Shown here piece after piece: positions 38,740 to 46,934 of a DNA stretch of 48,491 nt. Numbering within the stretch: the first letter of the stretch is position 1; the number at the start of each line of letters is the position of its first letter. The position numbers and the translations under genes were made by a program. Below the pieces are notes generated by a model, which saw only the letters and a program-made list of their open reading frames with translations, did not search any database and was not told where the DNA came from. The stretch comes from Leishmania donovani (lineage: Eukaryota > Euglenozoa > Kinetoplastea > Trypanosomatida > Trypanosomatidae): positions 445,546 through 494,036 of the forward strand of contig NC_018242.1 in the NCBI RefSeq assembly GCF_000227135.1. The letters are read 5' to 3'.

Positions 38740-41118
38740 CTATTCCACTCCGGCCAACATACTTGGTGGGGTGCTGAGAAAGTACGCTACGAGTGCTAGG
38801 GCGTCGTCGCTCTCCTGCTGCAGTTGCTGCCGCACCTGCTGGTCAACGCCGCCGCCCTGCTGGAGCCGAGTCGGAATGGCCCCCTGCGCATTGGCTGGAC
38901 GGACAATCAGCACGGCGCTGAAGATGTGCGCCAAGAAGTTCGCGTCAAGTTCGTTGTCGCAGCTGTGCACCGGCCTGAGGAGATAGTTCAGCAAAGACAT
39001 GACATAGATCCACACGTTCGCGTGCATCGTCGGCAGCTGACGCAGGAACTGCAGCGGGGCCTTGCCCTTGGCGCGTCCCGCGGCGAGGGCGGCGGTGTAC
39101 TGCGCATAGGGCACTACCGGCTCGAGCAGGCTCTTGAGAAACGTCAGTAGACACTCCGCAGCGCAATGCACGTCTGTATCCACTGGCAGAGGCGCGTTCT
39201 TCGTGTCTAGTAGTTCCATGATGCGAGAGCACACTTCCTTGTCCGTGGTGCGGGTGAAGAGACCGCCCTCGCGTGGGTGCTGCGCGATGACGTGGGCGAG
39301 GTACCACAGCTCCTTCGGCACATGTGGCCGCACCTGGCGCACCACCTCCTCAAAGTCGGCCTTCTGTGCGTACGCCTCCACGCACGGCTTGTCCTGCAGG
39401 AGGGCAATGCTGTCCAGCCCGTTGCCGAAGACGCTCGGACTCAGCACACACTGGCACTCTACCGCCTGAACTGGGCCGTTGCGGCAGCAGCAGAGCAGCA
39501 CAGAGGTGAGGCTGACACGACCGCGGCCCTGGTACGGACGCCAGGCGGCCAGCCACGTCATGCAGCGTGGGTCGATTGCCGTCTCGATAAGAACATCCTG
39601 CGACTCGCCTGGAAGGATGGCAAGCTCAAGCGGGGTGGCGCGCAGCCAGGTGCCTTCTGAGTAGTCCCCCTCGCGCTGCCGCACCACCCGCACGACAGCA
39701 ACGCAGTCGCCGTTGTTCTGCACCGTGACCGTCTCCTGCGTCCCGCAGTGGTGGAAGCTTTGGGCCTGAAAGTTTACCTTCGACGTGCTCAGCGATATCT
39801 TCGCACTCGACGCCTGCGCCAAGCCGATGACGGCGGCCTTTTCCCGCAGCGCCGACAGCACCTGCGCCTTCTGCGCCGGCACCTCCACGCTAATCGGGAT
39901 CCGCGCGAGCGCCTGTACAGGCTTGTGGTCGCTGCTGCGCACCTCCATGAGGGCGGAGAGGCGGTCCAGTCGAATGCGGGACTCCATCGACTTGCGACGC
40001 GACCACACGCATATGCGGTCCGTATAGCTGGGAACGCGGCGCTTCTCGCTTGTATCGTAGACGTCGGTGCCAACGTCGAAGCGGTAGGTGGGCATGTGCG
40101 TTGGTGTGAAGTTGATAAAGTTCAGCCACGGCGTGTGAGGGCTCTTCATCTCGGTTGCCAACTCGTCGTACTGCAGCAGTTCGCTGAACTGCCCCGCGTT
40201 CGCTAATTGCACGGCGGTCTCGTACGGGAGTCGGAGGCGGTAGTTCAGGTCTCCGGCCACGATGATGATGTCGTGGTCGCGAGGGTAGAGTTCGAGAAAG
40301 GCAGACTCATCCATTGGCATGCTTGCGCTTGCGCTGATCTGCATCTCGGCGCGACGGGCAGCGTTGAAGTCCATGCTCTTGAAGATGGTGTTGATGTCCT
40401 CGTTGCGCTTGCTCACGTTGGACTGCCCAGCTGCTAAATGGGCCGTAATGATGCAGATGGACGTGCGGTGAAGCACAAGATGAAAGCCCACGGCGCCCTT
40501 GTTGCCCATAGAGCCCAGCGCACCGGTGGCCACCGTCGCCGTGCTGGACTCCGACACGGCAGACAGCAGCGGCCGACGGATGAACACGCAGAGAAGCAGG
40601 CCGACAAGCTGCTTTGGTGGAAAGGCATAGTAAGGAGAGGCGTCTGCGCCACTAGATGAGGATGCCGCGGTGCTGTTGCTCCCATCGGCGCCGATAGCCG
40701 CGTTCAGGCCCGCCACCCATGGCGCGGAAGCCTCCGTCTCCTGCTTGAAGAGCGCCGTCGCACTCATGTCCACCTCCTGCAAGCCGACCACGATCAAGTC
40801 CGTCGGGCGCGCTGGTGCGCCGTCTGCGCCGCCACCGCCGCTGGTGAGGCAGGCGAGGCTGGTCAGCGGCAGCGCCGGTTTTTTGCACCCAACATTGAAG
40901 GTGGTCACGCACACGTTCAGGTCTTCCACTGCTGTGTAGTTCGCTTCGTAGTAGCCGATTTCCTGCTGTACCCACGCTTCCGCGGCCGCGGCGGGATCGG
41001 CAGTGGCGGGGGCGCTCGAGTTCGGCGCGAGAAAGCTTACCGGCGCGCGCCGGCGGAAGATGTCTGCCACGGTCTGCCACTCCGTGTTCGGGAACGCACG
41101 CGGGAGGCCGGGATACAT
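38740..41118 (-). CDS. OCRL/INPP5B-like inositol polyphosphate 5-phosphatase with ASH and RhoGAP-like domains
   Basis: Encodes 792 residues from ATG 41118 (MYPGLPRAFP). The 5-phosphatase domain (about 65-410) has every family motif: TFNVGCKKP (73-81), GLQEVD (112-117), MGNKGAV (204-210), GDLNYR (289-294), PSYTDRI (363-369) and SDHKPV (396-401). It should remove the 5-phosphate from PI(4,5)P2 and related lipids. Residues about 440-560 match an ASH domain (KISLSTSKVNFQAQSFHHCG). Residues about 595-785 match a RhoGAP fold starting PHVPKELWYL; the catalytic Arg position is Thr (GLFTR, 619-623), as in the inactive RhoGAP of OCRL. This is the domain order of OCRL, which acts in endosomal and ciliary traffic. 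Confidence 0.88.
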   Translation of the reverse strand: MYPGLPRAFPNTEWQTVADIFRRRAPVSFLAPNSSAPATADPAAAAEAWVQQEIGYYEANYTAVEDLNVCVTTFNVGCKKPALPLTSLACLTSGGGGADGAPARPTDLIVVGLQEVDMSATALFKQETEASAPWVAGLNAAIGADGSNSTAASSSSGADASPYYAFPPKQLVGLLLCVFIRRPLLSAVSESSTATVATGALGSMGNKGAVGFHLVLHRTSICIITAHLAAGQSNVSKRNEDINTIFKSMDFNAARRAEMQISASASMPMDESAFLELYPRDHDIIIVAGDLNYRLRLPYETAVQLANAGQFSELLQYDELATEMKSPHTPWLNFINFTPTHMPTYRFDVGTDVYDTSEKRRVPSYTDRICVWSRRKSMESRIRLDRLSALMEVRSSDHKPVQALARIPISVEVPAQKAQVLSALREKAAVIGLAQASSAKISLSTSKVNFQAQSFHHCGTQETVTVQNNGDCVAVVRVVRQREGDYSEGTWLRATPLELAILPGESQDVLIETAIDPRCMTWLAAWRPYQGRGRVSLTSVLLCCCRNGPVQAVECQCVLSPSVFGNGLDSIALLQDKPCVEAYAQKADFEEVVRQVRPHVPKELWYLAHVIAQHPREGGLFTRTTDKEVCSRIMELLDTKNAPLPVDTDVHCAAECLLTFLKSLLEPVVPYAQYTAALAAGRAKGKAPLQFLRQLPTMHANVWIYVMSLLNYLLRPVHSCDNELDANFLAHIFSAVLIVRPANAQGAIPTRLQQGGGVDQQVRQQLQQESDDALALVAYFLSTPPSMLAGVE

Positions 41119-41175
41119 GGCTGTCTGTGTATCCGGGCTTGGGGGAGGGCGAGGGCGACCGGTTGGTGATGGTGG

Positions 41176-41220
41176 CTGTGTCGATGACGGTCGAGGCAAG
41201 AGAGAGCGCAAGGAAGGGGC
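41176..41220 (-). promoter_or_regulatory. candidate spliced-leader acceptor of the 5-phosphatase gene
   Basis: Coding-strand tract CCTTCCTTGCGCTCTCTCTT (about 41197-41216) is followed by the first good AG at 41176-41177 (GACACAG), 57 bases upstream of ATG 41118. It supports that ATG over the in-frame ATG at 41364. Confidence 0.45.
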
Positions 41221-42383
41221 AAAGGTGAGCGTTGCTGCCCCTTCTCCCCCCGCCCCAATCTCTCCGTGCCTGTACGTGGGCGTGCCCTCGCAGGTGTGTG
41301 CAGGGTGTGGCTCAGCGACAGCGAGGAGATGGCGGAGCAAGAAGGGCTGGATGCGGAGGTGCACTGGCGCTACGTTGCACGAGTGTGCAGCGACGCATCA
41401 GCAGACGTAAGGCCGAGCGCACACGGACAGACAGAGAGAGGGCAGAAGGAGAGAAGAAGAGGAAGGGGATGGGGTAGAGAACGCGGCGATGAGTGTGATG
41501 CGTGACGGCCCACCATGGCCGGGGAGTGGCAGAGGGAGGGGAGGAGACGCACCATCCCAGTTGAGCTGCTGTCGCTGTGCACCCGTTTCTTTTTCTTGAT
41601 GCCCTCCCCCTCCCTGCTCACTCCCGCTGCTGCACCTGCGCTGCCCTCGAGGGCGGTAGAGACATCTCCACGCGAATACGAACAGCTCCCAATGCAGTTG
41701 CGTGCGGGCTGCGCTTGCTCGTTGCCGGCGCACAAGACAGGAATGAGGGATGTATGACGGGCGCACCCGCACAAGTCGAGGGGTGGACGGTGTGCGAAGT
41801 GGTCCAACGGTCGTTGAGCTTGAGTTGCGATGGCGGTGCCGCACCACCGCAGCAGAGGCGTGCGACTGAGCACGTCATGGGAGACGGAGAGAATGCAAAC
41901 GGGGTGAGCAAAAGTAGCGCAAACGAACGAAGCCCACGCGCACAGGGCCACAGAGACATGTTGGTGGGAGAGGAAGGGGGCCGAGACGCGGGCGACCTCC
42001 CCCCTCTCCACTCACTTCGACTGCACCGACGCGCCACAGACTCGTGGCGTGGAAACCGTTACCACGAGAGCCGCCACCACCAAGCGATGAGTCGACTCTA
42101 TACTCCCCCCCTCCTGTCTACCCTCTGTCCTCCGTGTTTACAGCCTCTCTCGCAGACGCAACGGCAGCGAGGACGTGGAAGCGGTGACGGGGCGGCGGCA
42201 ACAGCGCTACACGCACAGAGAGAGAGATAATAGCAGGCAAAGAACACGGCGAGGAGGTGGTAGGGCCCATCCTGGCACACTTGTCGGTTGCAGTGTGCGT
42301 GCAGATACGCACAAGCGGAGGAGGGCACATGCGAACACCCCTCCCCCGACACGCGTGGTTGCACGCAGGTCGACTGCTTTGCA
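41221..42383. other. intergenic region, no gene seen
   Basis: About 1.2 kb between DnaJ and the 5-phosphatase gene: CT-rich coding-strand tracts near 41420-41480 and 41545-41630, no frame with coding composition. It carries the DnaJ 3' UTR. Confidence 0.6.
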
Positions 42384-43820
42384 TCACTCTGCCGTCGAGG
42401 TCGCCTTCCGTTTCTTCTTGGCGGTGGGCAGCGCGTTCGGCTGGTACCATGCGTTGCCCTCCGCATCGACCGTGTACCAGCTTGGCGCCGGGCCGCGGTG
42501 CGACTGCAGCGTTACCACGCGACCTGCATCTCCGCCAGTGGCGGCAGGGTCGCGCTCGTGGCTGCCGCCAAGGGCTTTCGTGATGATGTCCACTTGCGCT
42601 GGCGTCAGCGAGCTTGGAAACACGACATCGATACAGAGGTACAGCTTGCCTTTCTTTCGATGCGCCACACCTTCAGCGGCCTCGCTGCCGTTATGGTTTG
42701 CATCGGCCGCCGCGCCGCCCCTCTTGCGCTCCTTCAGCGGCATGCCCTCGTTGTCCACAACAAAGACATGTTGTGAGTCGAAGAGGAAGTGCGGCACGTT
42801 ACCATCCCGCAGCGGCGTCGCCAGACGCACGACACGGCCGTCGAGCAGCTCGATAGGGATCGAGAAGGCGTCGCGGAAGAGGCACCCAAGCGGCACGCGA
42901 CAATTCGAAAGAAGTAGATCCGTGCTGTTCACTCGGCGGTAGTAGGGATGAGGCAGCTGCTCAATGACGACGAGGACGTCGCCGACGGCGTCGAAGCCAG
43001 GCAGCTCGTCACCTTGGCCGACGTAGTGCAACGCATCGCTGTCCTCCGTGCCTGGCTCGATCGAGACCTTGATCATCTTCTCTTCCACAACAACGCCGCG
43101 AGGGAGGGGGTCAGGCTTGTGGGTACCGGACAGCGGCGAGCGCTGGTGCGCGTCGTAGACCGGCCCGCACCGCGCACATGGCGACTGGATGGGGAGCTTG
43201 CCGAGGCCTTCGCAGCGGTCGCAGCGGCACTGCTGGTATGCCGTGAGGCCGCCGAAGTTGAGCGCCTTCGTGACCGTCTTGTTTCCCTTGCACTGCGGAC
43301 ACACTGGGCTTGGCCTGCCGCTCGACGTGCCGTGGCCGTGGCAGGAGGGACAGAGACGCCGCCGACGCACCTGCAACACTTTCACCGTGCCGCAGTAAAG
43401 CTCCTCGAGGGAGCACTGCAGCTCCACCAAGATGAAAGACGGCTTCGCTGGACGCTGCTGACGCGACGCGCCAGGGCCGCCACCGGAAGCAAATCCAAAG
43501 AAGGAAGAGAAGATGTCCATCGGGTCTATACCCGCACCAAAGCTGGACCCAAAGCCGCCACCCGGAACGCCACCGCTGCCGCCTGCCGCGCTGCCGAGTC
43601 CGTTGCGGCCGAACGTATCATACTGCTTACGCCGCTCCGCATCGCTGAGGATCTCGTAGGCCTCAGCCACCTTCTTAAACTTCTCGGCCGCCGCCGGGTC
43701 GCCGCTGTTCTTGTCGGGGTGATACTGGAGCGCCTTTCTGCGGTAGGCGGAGCGGATCTGCGGCTCTGTGGCATCCGGCGAGATGCCGAGCTCGTCGTAG
43801 AGGTCCGTTTCCTTCACCAT
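42384..43820 (-). CDS. type I (DnaJ-like) Hsp40 co-chaperone
   Basis: Encodes 478 residues from ATG 43820. J domain (about 5-70) with HPD at 34-36, which stimulates Hsp70 ATPase; Gly/Phe-rich linker (about 71-118); central zinc-finger region with CPSC (157-160), CPQC (174-177), CDRC (200-203) and CARC (215-218); then the two beta-sandwich substrate-binding domains and a Lys-rich end (KKKRK). The fourth zinc motif reads CARCGPVY in place of the usual CxxCxGxG. There is a His/Gln-rich insert after it (about 221-240), so the protein is longer than Ydj1 or bacterial DnaJ. No CaaX box is present and no clear mitochondrial presequence, so a cytosolic or nuclear place is likely. The partner Hsp70 is unknown. 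Confidence 0.9.
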   Translation of the reverse strand: MVKETDLYDELGISPDATEPQIRSAYRRKALQYHPDKNSGDPAAAEKFKKVAEAYEILSDAERRKQYDTFGRNGLGSAAGGSGGVPGGGFGSSFGAGIDPMDIFSSFFGFASGGGPGASRQQRPAKPSFILVELQCSLEELYCGTVKVLQVRRRRLCPSCHGHGTSSGRPSPVCPQCKGNKTVTKALNFGGLTAYQQCRCDRCEGLGKLPIQSPCARCGPVYDAHQRSPLSGTHKPDPLPRGVVVEEKMIKVSIEPGTEDSDALHYVGQGDELPGFDAVGDVLVVIEQLPHPYYRRVNSTDLLLSNCRVPLGCLFRDAFSIPIELLDGRVVRLATPLRDGNVPHFLFDSQHVFVVDNEGMPLKERKRGGAAADANHNGSEAAEGVAHRKKGKLYLCIDVVFPSSLTPAQVDIITKALGGSHERDPAATGGDAGRVVTLQSHRGPAPSWYTVDAEGNAWYQPNALPTAKKKRKATSTAE

Positions 43821-43838
43821 TGCGTCGATGCGAGACAG

Positions 43839-43858
43839 CTACAAGAGGGAGGGAGGTC
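43839..43858 (-). promoter_or_regulatory. spliced-leader acceptor of the DnaJ gene
   Basis: Coding-strand CCTCCCTCCCTCTTGTAG, AG at 43839-43840, 18 bases upstream of the ATG: a compact, uninterrupted polypyrimidine tract. Confidence 0.65.
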
Positions 43859-44599
43859 AAGATGTGAGCAGAGATCGCCAAGATGTATGCGCAAACGAAA
43901 AGCGAAGATGCTGGTGCGCGTGCGTGTACGCACGTGCTCGTGTGCAGCGGAGGCCCCTCCCAAACCAGTTACTTACGCAAGACACACACACACACGCACA
44001 CACGCACGACCGGAGAGGAGGAATGATGATGGGGGGGGGGCGCTGACGAGGGAAGAGGATGAGGTTAGTTGTGTGCGTATATGTATGTAAGTGCGTTCGA
44101 GAAGGTGGGATGGAGACACGATGTTGGCATTGAGGGGGAGGGGGAGGATGACACACCGCACAAGTCCACCGGCGTCAGCCTAAGTTGAGGGTCCAAATCG
44201 AACGACGCCTTGTGTGTGTATGCGTGCGTGTGCCTGGTGAGGAAGACGGAGGTGGATCGATTCGCACTTCTTGCGCTTCTCTCGCTCCACCTCTGTCTCG
44301 CCCACGGATCTGCCGCACGCCGATTGCCCTCTTTCGCTCGCTTTTCTCAGGCTTCGTGTGCGCACAAAGGCGAGGAAATCACCGCGCTCGTTCATGCATT
44401 GCGTTCTTCTCCTCTTCCGCCCCGCAAATCGACTTTCGTGGAAGGGCCTGAAAGGAAGGCGGGGGGGGGGCGGCAAGAGAGACTCTGCCTCTCCCTCCCT
44501 CTTCTCCCTCGCCGCCCCTACAACAAAAAGACAAGGGCAAATGCCTGCGTGCATGGGCGGTGGCAACGTGCTGTGACAACACCAGGTTCCGGTGTGTGG
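43859..44599. other. intergenic region, no gene seen
   Basis: About 0.7 kb between the retroposon remnant and DnaJ with CA runs near 43982-44010, G9-G10 runs near 44031 and 44461, and CT-rich stretches near 44485-44515. No coding frame seen. Confidence 0.55.
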
Positions 44600-45990
44600 A
44601 CACCTCCTCCCCCGCCACATGCACACCGGGTATCCCCTCCCACCTTCGCATGAGTGCGGGGAGTTGTGGTCGACGGCGGTGTTGCGTACCGGCGAGTGTG
44701 CGCCTCAACTAGGGGGCATTCAGCTCCACGAAGCCCTCCTGCCTCCAGTGCTTCACTGCCTAGAGGGCAAATCGTAGTGTGGGCTGCACATGACATCCTT
44801 ATCCGCGGAGGATGTGAGGAGTGCGAGGTTGTCAGCACGGAAGGCACGGTGCAGCGCTGGCGTCTTCGCTCGTCCCACACTCAGCGAGTCCACCACAAGG
44901 GTGAAGGGAGAAGGGCCCGGGGCCGATCCTTGCGGGACACTTCGCAGGCGTGTGCCCGTGTGGTGGCGTTCGTTGTGGGTCTGACGGCATGGGCGACTCG
45001 CCTTCCCTCCCGCGGTGCGCTTTAGGGGTTGTGGTGGCGGTGGTGGGGTCACACAGCGCGGCACTCTGCAGCCTGTGCGCCCTCGTTTCTTCGCCGCAGT
45101 GCCATGTCGAGGTGCCCTTATCGCTTGCACAGGTCAGGTGTTCGTCATCGGTCCACTCGTGTAGAATGGCCCCAACCTAGCCGGGTCGTCATCTTCGTGT
45201 CCCACGTCGGGCTGTGCGAGTTGGCGTCTCCTTCCAATAGCATAACGAGCGGGTGCGAAGTCGCTTCGTGCCCGGTATGGGGAGTCTCCCGTGGCCCCAA
45301 GATTTACTCCTCTGGTGTGTAGCTGGACGTGCAGCGCCTCCTTCCGGTAGGATCATCGCACCAAAGCCGGAGCGTCACGGCTGCAACCTTGTCTGTGGGA
45401 GCGGGGGGAGGGGAGGGGAAGACCGACACACCTGCGCGCATGTCCTGCTGCGTGAGCACGGAGCCGCAGCAACCATCCTTATCGTAGCTTGCGCAACACC
45501 CCGCATGCTGAAGGCCAGGGACACCGAATGTCATGACCGGCTTGCGGTGGGTGGTGCAACGCATCGCTCGGGTTGAAGGCAGACCTGCAGCGCGGGTTCG
45601 TGACGGAAGCGGGCCAACCAACACCGTGTGGTGTCGTGCAGCCCACTCGAATTCCAGTGCAGATAGCACAGGCTGGGCCCACGGATTGCGCTCCACATCA
45701 CCGCAACGAAGCAGAAAACAGAATAAAGAGGTGGATGCGTACATGTGCTGCATCATCGACAATATTCGTAGCGAGGTGGTACGAGCGTCATCATGACCGC
45801 AGGTCTCTTCGGCACAGCGCCGGCACAGACCTGTCCTGCCGACACCAAGAGTCCTCAACCGTAGCCAAGGACAGGCGACCGGCTACTTCGCGTTCCCACA
45901 AAGCGGGGTGGGCACGGGGCCTCGGATGCCAGAGCGAAGTCGCCATGCATCATCGGAGCGCGTCGAAGCGAAACCAACGCAGAAGCAGAG
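44600..45990 (-). mobile_element. degenerate ingi/L1Tc-clade non-LTR retroposon (DIRE-like)
   Basis: Translated minus-strand frames show ordered pieces of one element, broken by stops and frameshifts. From its 5' side: a 2A-like end (FLLRCGDVERNP, about 45682-45717); directly after one extra base, an APE-type endonuclease start in another frame (GPSLCYLHWNSSGLHDTTR, about 45624-45680); the endonuclease motif LLEGDANSHSPTWDTKM (about 45198-45248); and RT pieces TRLRSVPQGSAPGPSPFTL and FRADNLALLTSSADKD (about 44800-44965). These match, in order, the 2A, GDxNxHxxxWD, PQGS and xADD motifs of trypanosomatid ingi/L1Tc elements. The endonuclease-RT distance is only about 240 bases, so over 1 kb has been deleted. 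Ends are approximate. Autonomous activity is impossible; such remnants are known in Leishmania as DIREs. Confidence 0.8.
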
Positions 45991-46445
45991 CACCCCGTCA
46001 TAATAAATCAACACACACACACACAACAGGTAAGAGGGAGCACGAGCGAGTCAACGGCGGAGGGGGGAGATCAACAGCAGTGCGCGGGGCACACACACGC
46101 ACGCACACACGCACAAGCAAAGAGAGAGAGAGAGGGGGGGGAGGGTGGGAGGGAGAGGAAGAAGATAAGCCACACGAGGTGCTCGAGGTGGCGGAAAAGG
46201 ATGATGGAGGAAAGCAGCGGGGCACAAGGTGGCCCACATTAAACCAAAAAAAAAAAGAAAAAGGCGCGCAATGCACAATATGCGGTGCAGGAACAGAAGA
46301 CAACGAAACGACAGACTTGTCCTTGATGATGCCGCGGACCGCTCGCATGCACTCGAGTCGGACCGCGTGCCAGCATGCGTGTGCGAGCATCCTCACCGCC
46401 ACCGATCAACATCCAAAATTCCGTTCAGATGCGTTGCTTCGCACA
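45991..46445. other. intergenic region downstream of the nucleoside transporter
   Basis: About 450 bases with AC repeats (46008-46025 and 46090-46115), a G8 run near 46135 and an A11-G-A5 tract at 46246-46262 that is polypyrimidine on the coding strand. No gene seen. The part from 46245 is repeated at 46734 beyond the gap. Confidence 0.6.
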
Positions 46446-46634
46446 TCAGTGGCGCTCGCGGATGGTCTGCGTCATGATGCTGAGCACGGTGCCGATCGTG
46501 CCACCGACGAGGATGGAGATGCCCATCAGAGTACCGGCAACGAAGCGCTTGCCGTCGTTGTCGATGCCCTTCGACTGCGGGCCAAGCACCAGCGCCATCG
46601 AGCCCACGTAGCCGTTCGAGAAGCCGAAGATGAC
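46446..46634 (-). CDS. NT1: partial image of the nucleoside transporter 3' end (probable contig overlap)
   Basis: C-terminal 62 residues of the transporter (VIFGFSNGYVGSMALVLG to IRERH), ending in a 99-N gap. Bases 46245-46634 equal 46734-47123. Leishmania species carry tandem NT1 genes, so a second copy is possible, but identity of both coding and 3' flank and the fixed-size gap favour an unmerged overlap. Confidence 0.5.
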   Translation of the reverse strand, partial: VIFGFSNGYVGSMALVLGPQSKGIDNDGKRFVAGTLMGISILVGGTIGTVLSIMTQTIRERH

Positions 46635-46733
46635 NNNNNNNNNNNNNNNNNNNNNNNNNNNNNNNNNNNNNNNNNNNNNNNNNNNNNNNNNNNNNNNNNN
46701 NNNNNNNNNNNNNNNNNNNNNNNNNNNNNNNNN
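46635..46733. other. assembly gap (99 N) with identical flanks
   Basis: Exactly 99 N; the 390 bases before it are repeated directly after it. Confidence 0.9.
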
Positions 46734-46934
46734 CAAAAAAAAAAAGAAAAAGGCGCGCAATGCACAATATGCGGTGCAGGAACAGAAGACAACGAAACGA
46801 CAGACTTGTCCTTGATGATGCCGCGGACCGCTCGCATGCACTCGAGTCGGACCGCGTGCCAGCATGCGTGTGCGAGCATCCTCACCGCCACCGATCAACA
46901 TCCAAAATTCCGTTCAGATGCGTTGCTTCGCACA

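Noticed and set aside
41119..41364. 82-residue N-terminal extension of the 5-phosphatase from ATG 41364
   Set aside because: Pro/Ser/Thr-rich UTR-like sequence, and a candidate splice acceptor at 41176 lies downstream of it.
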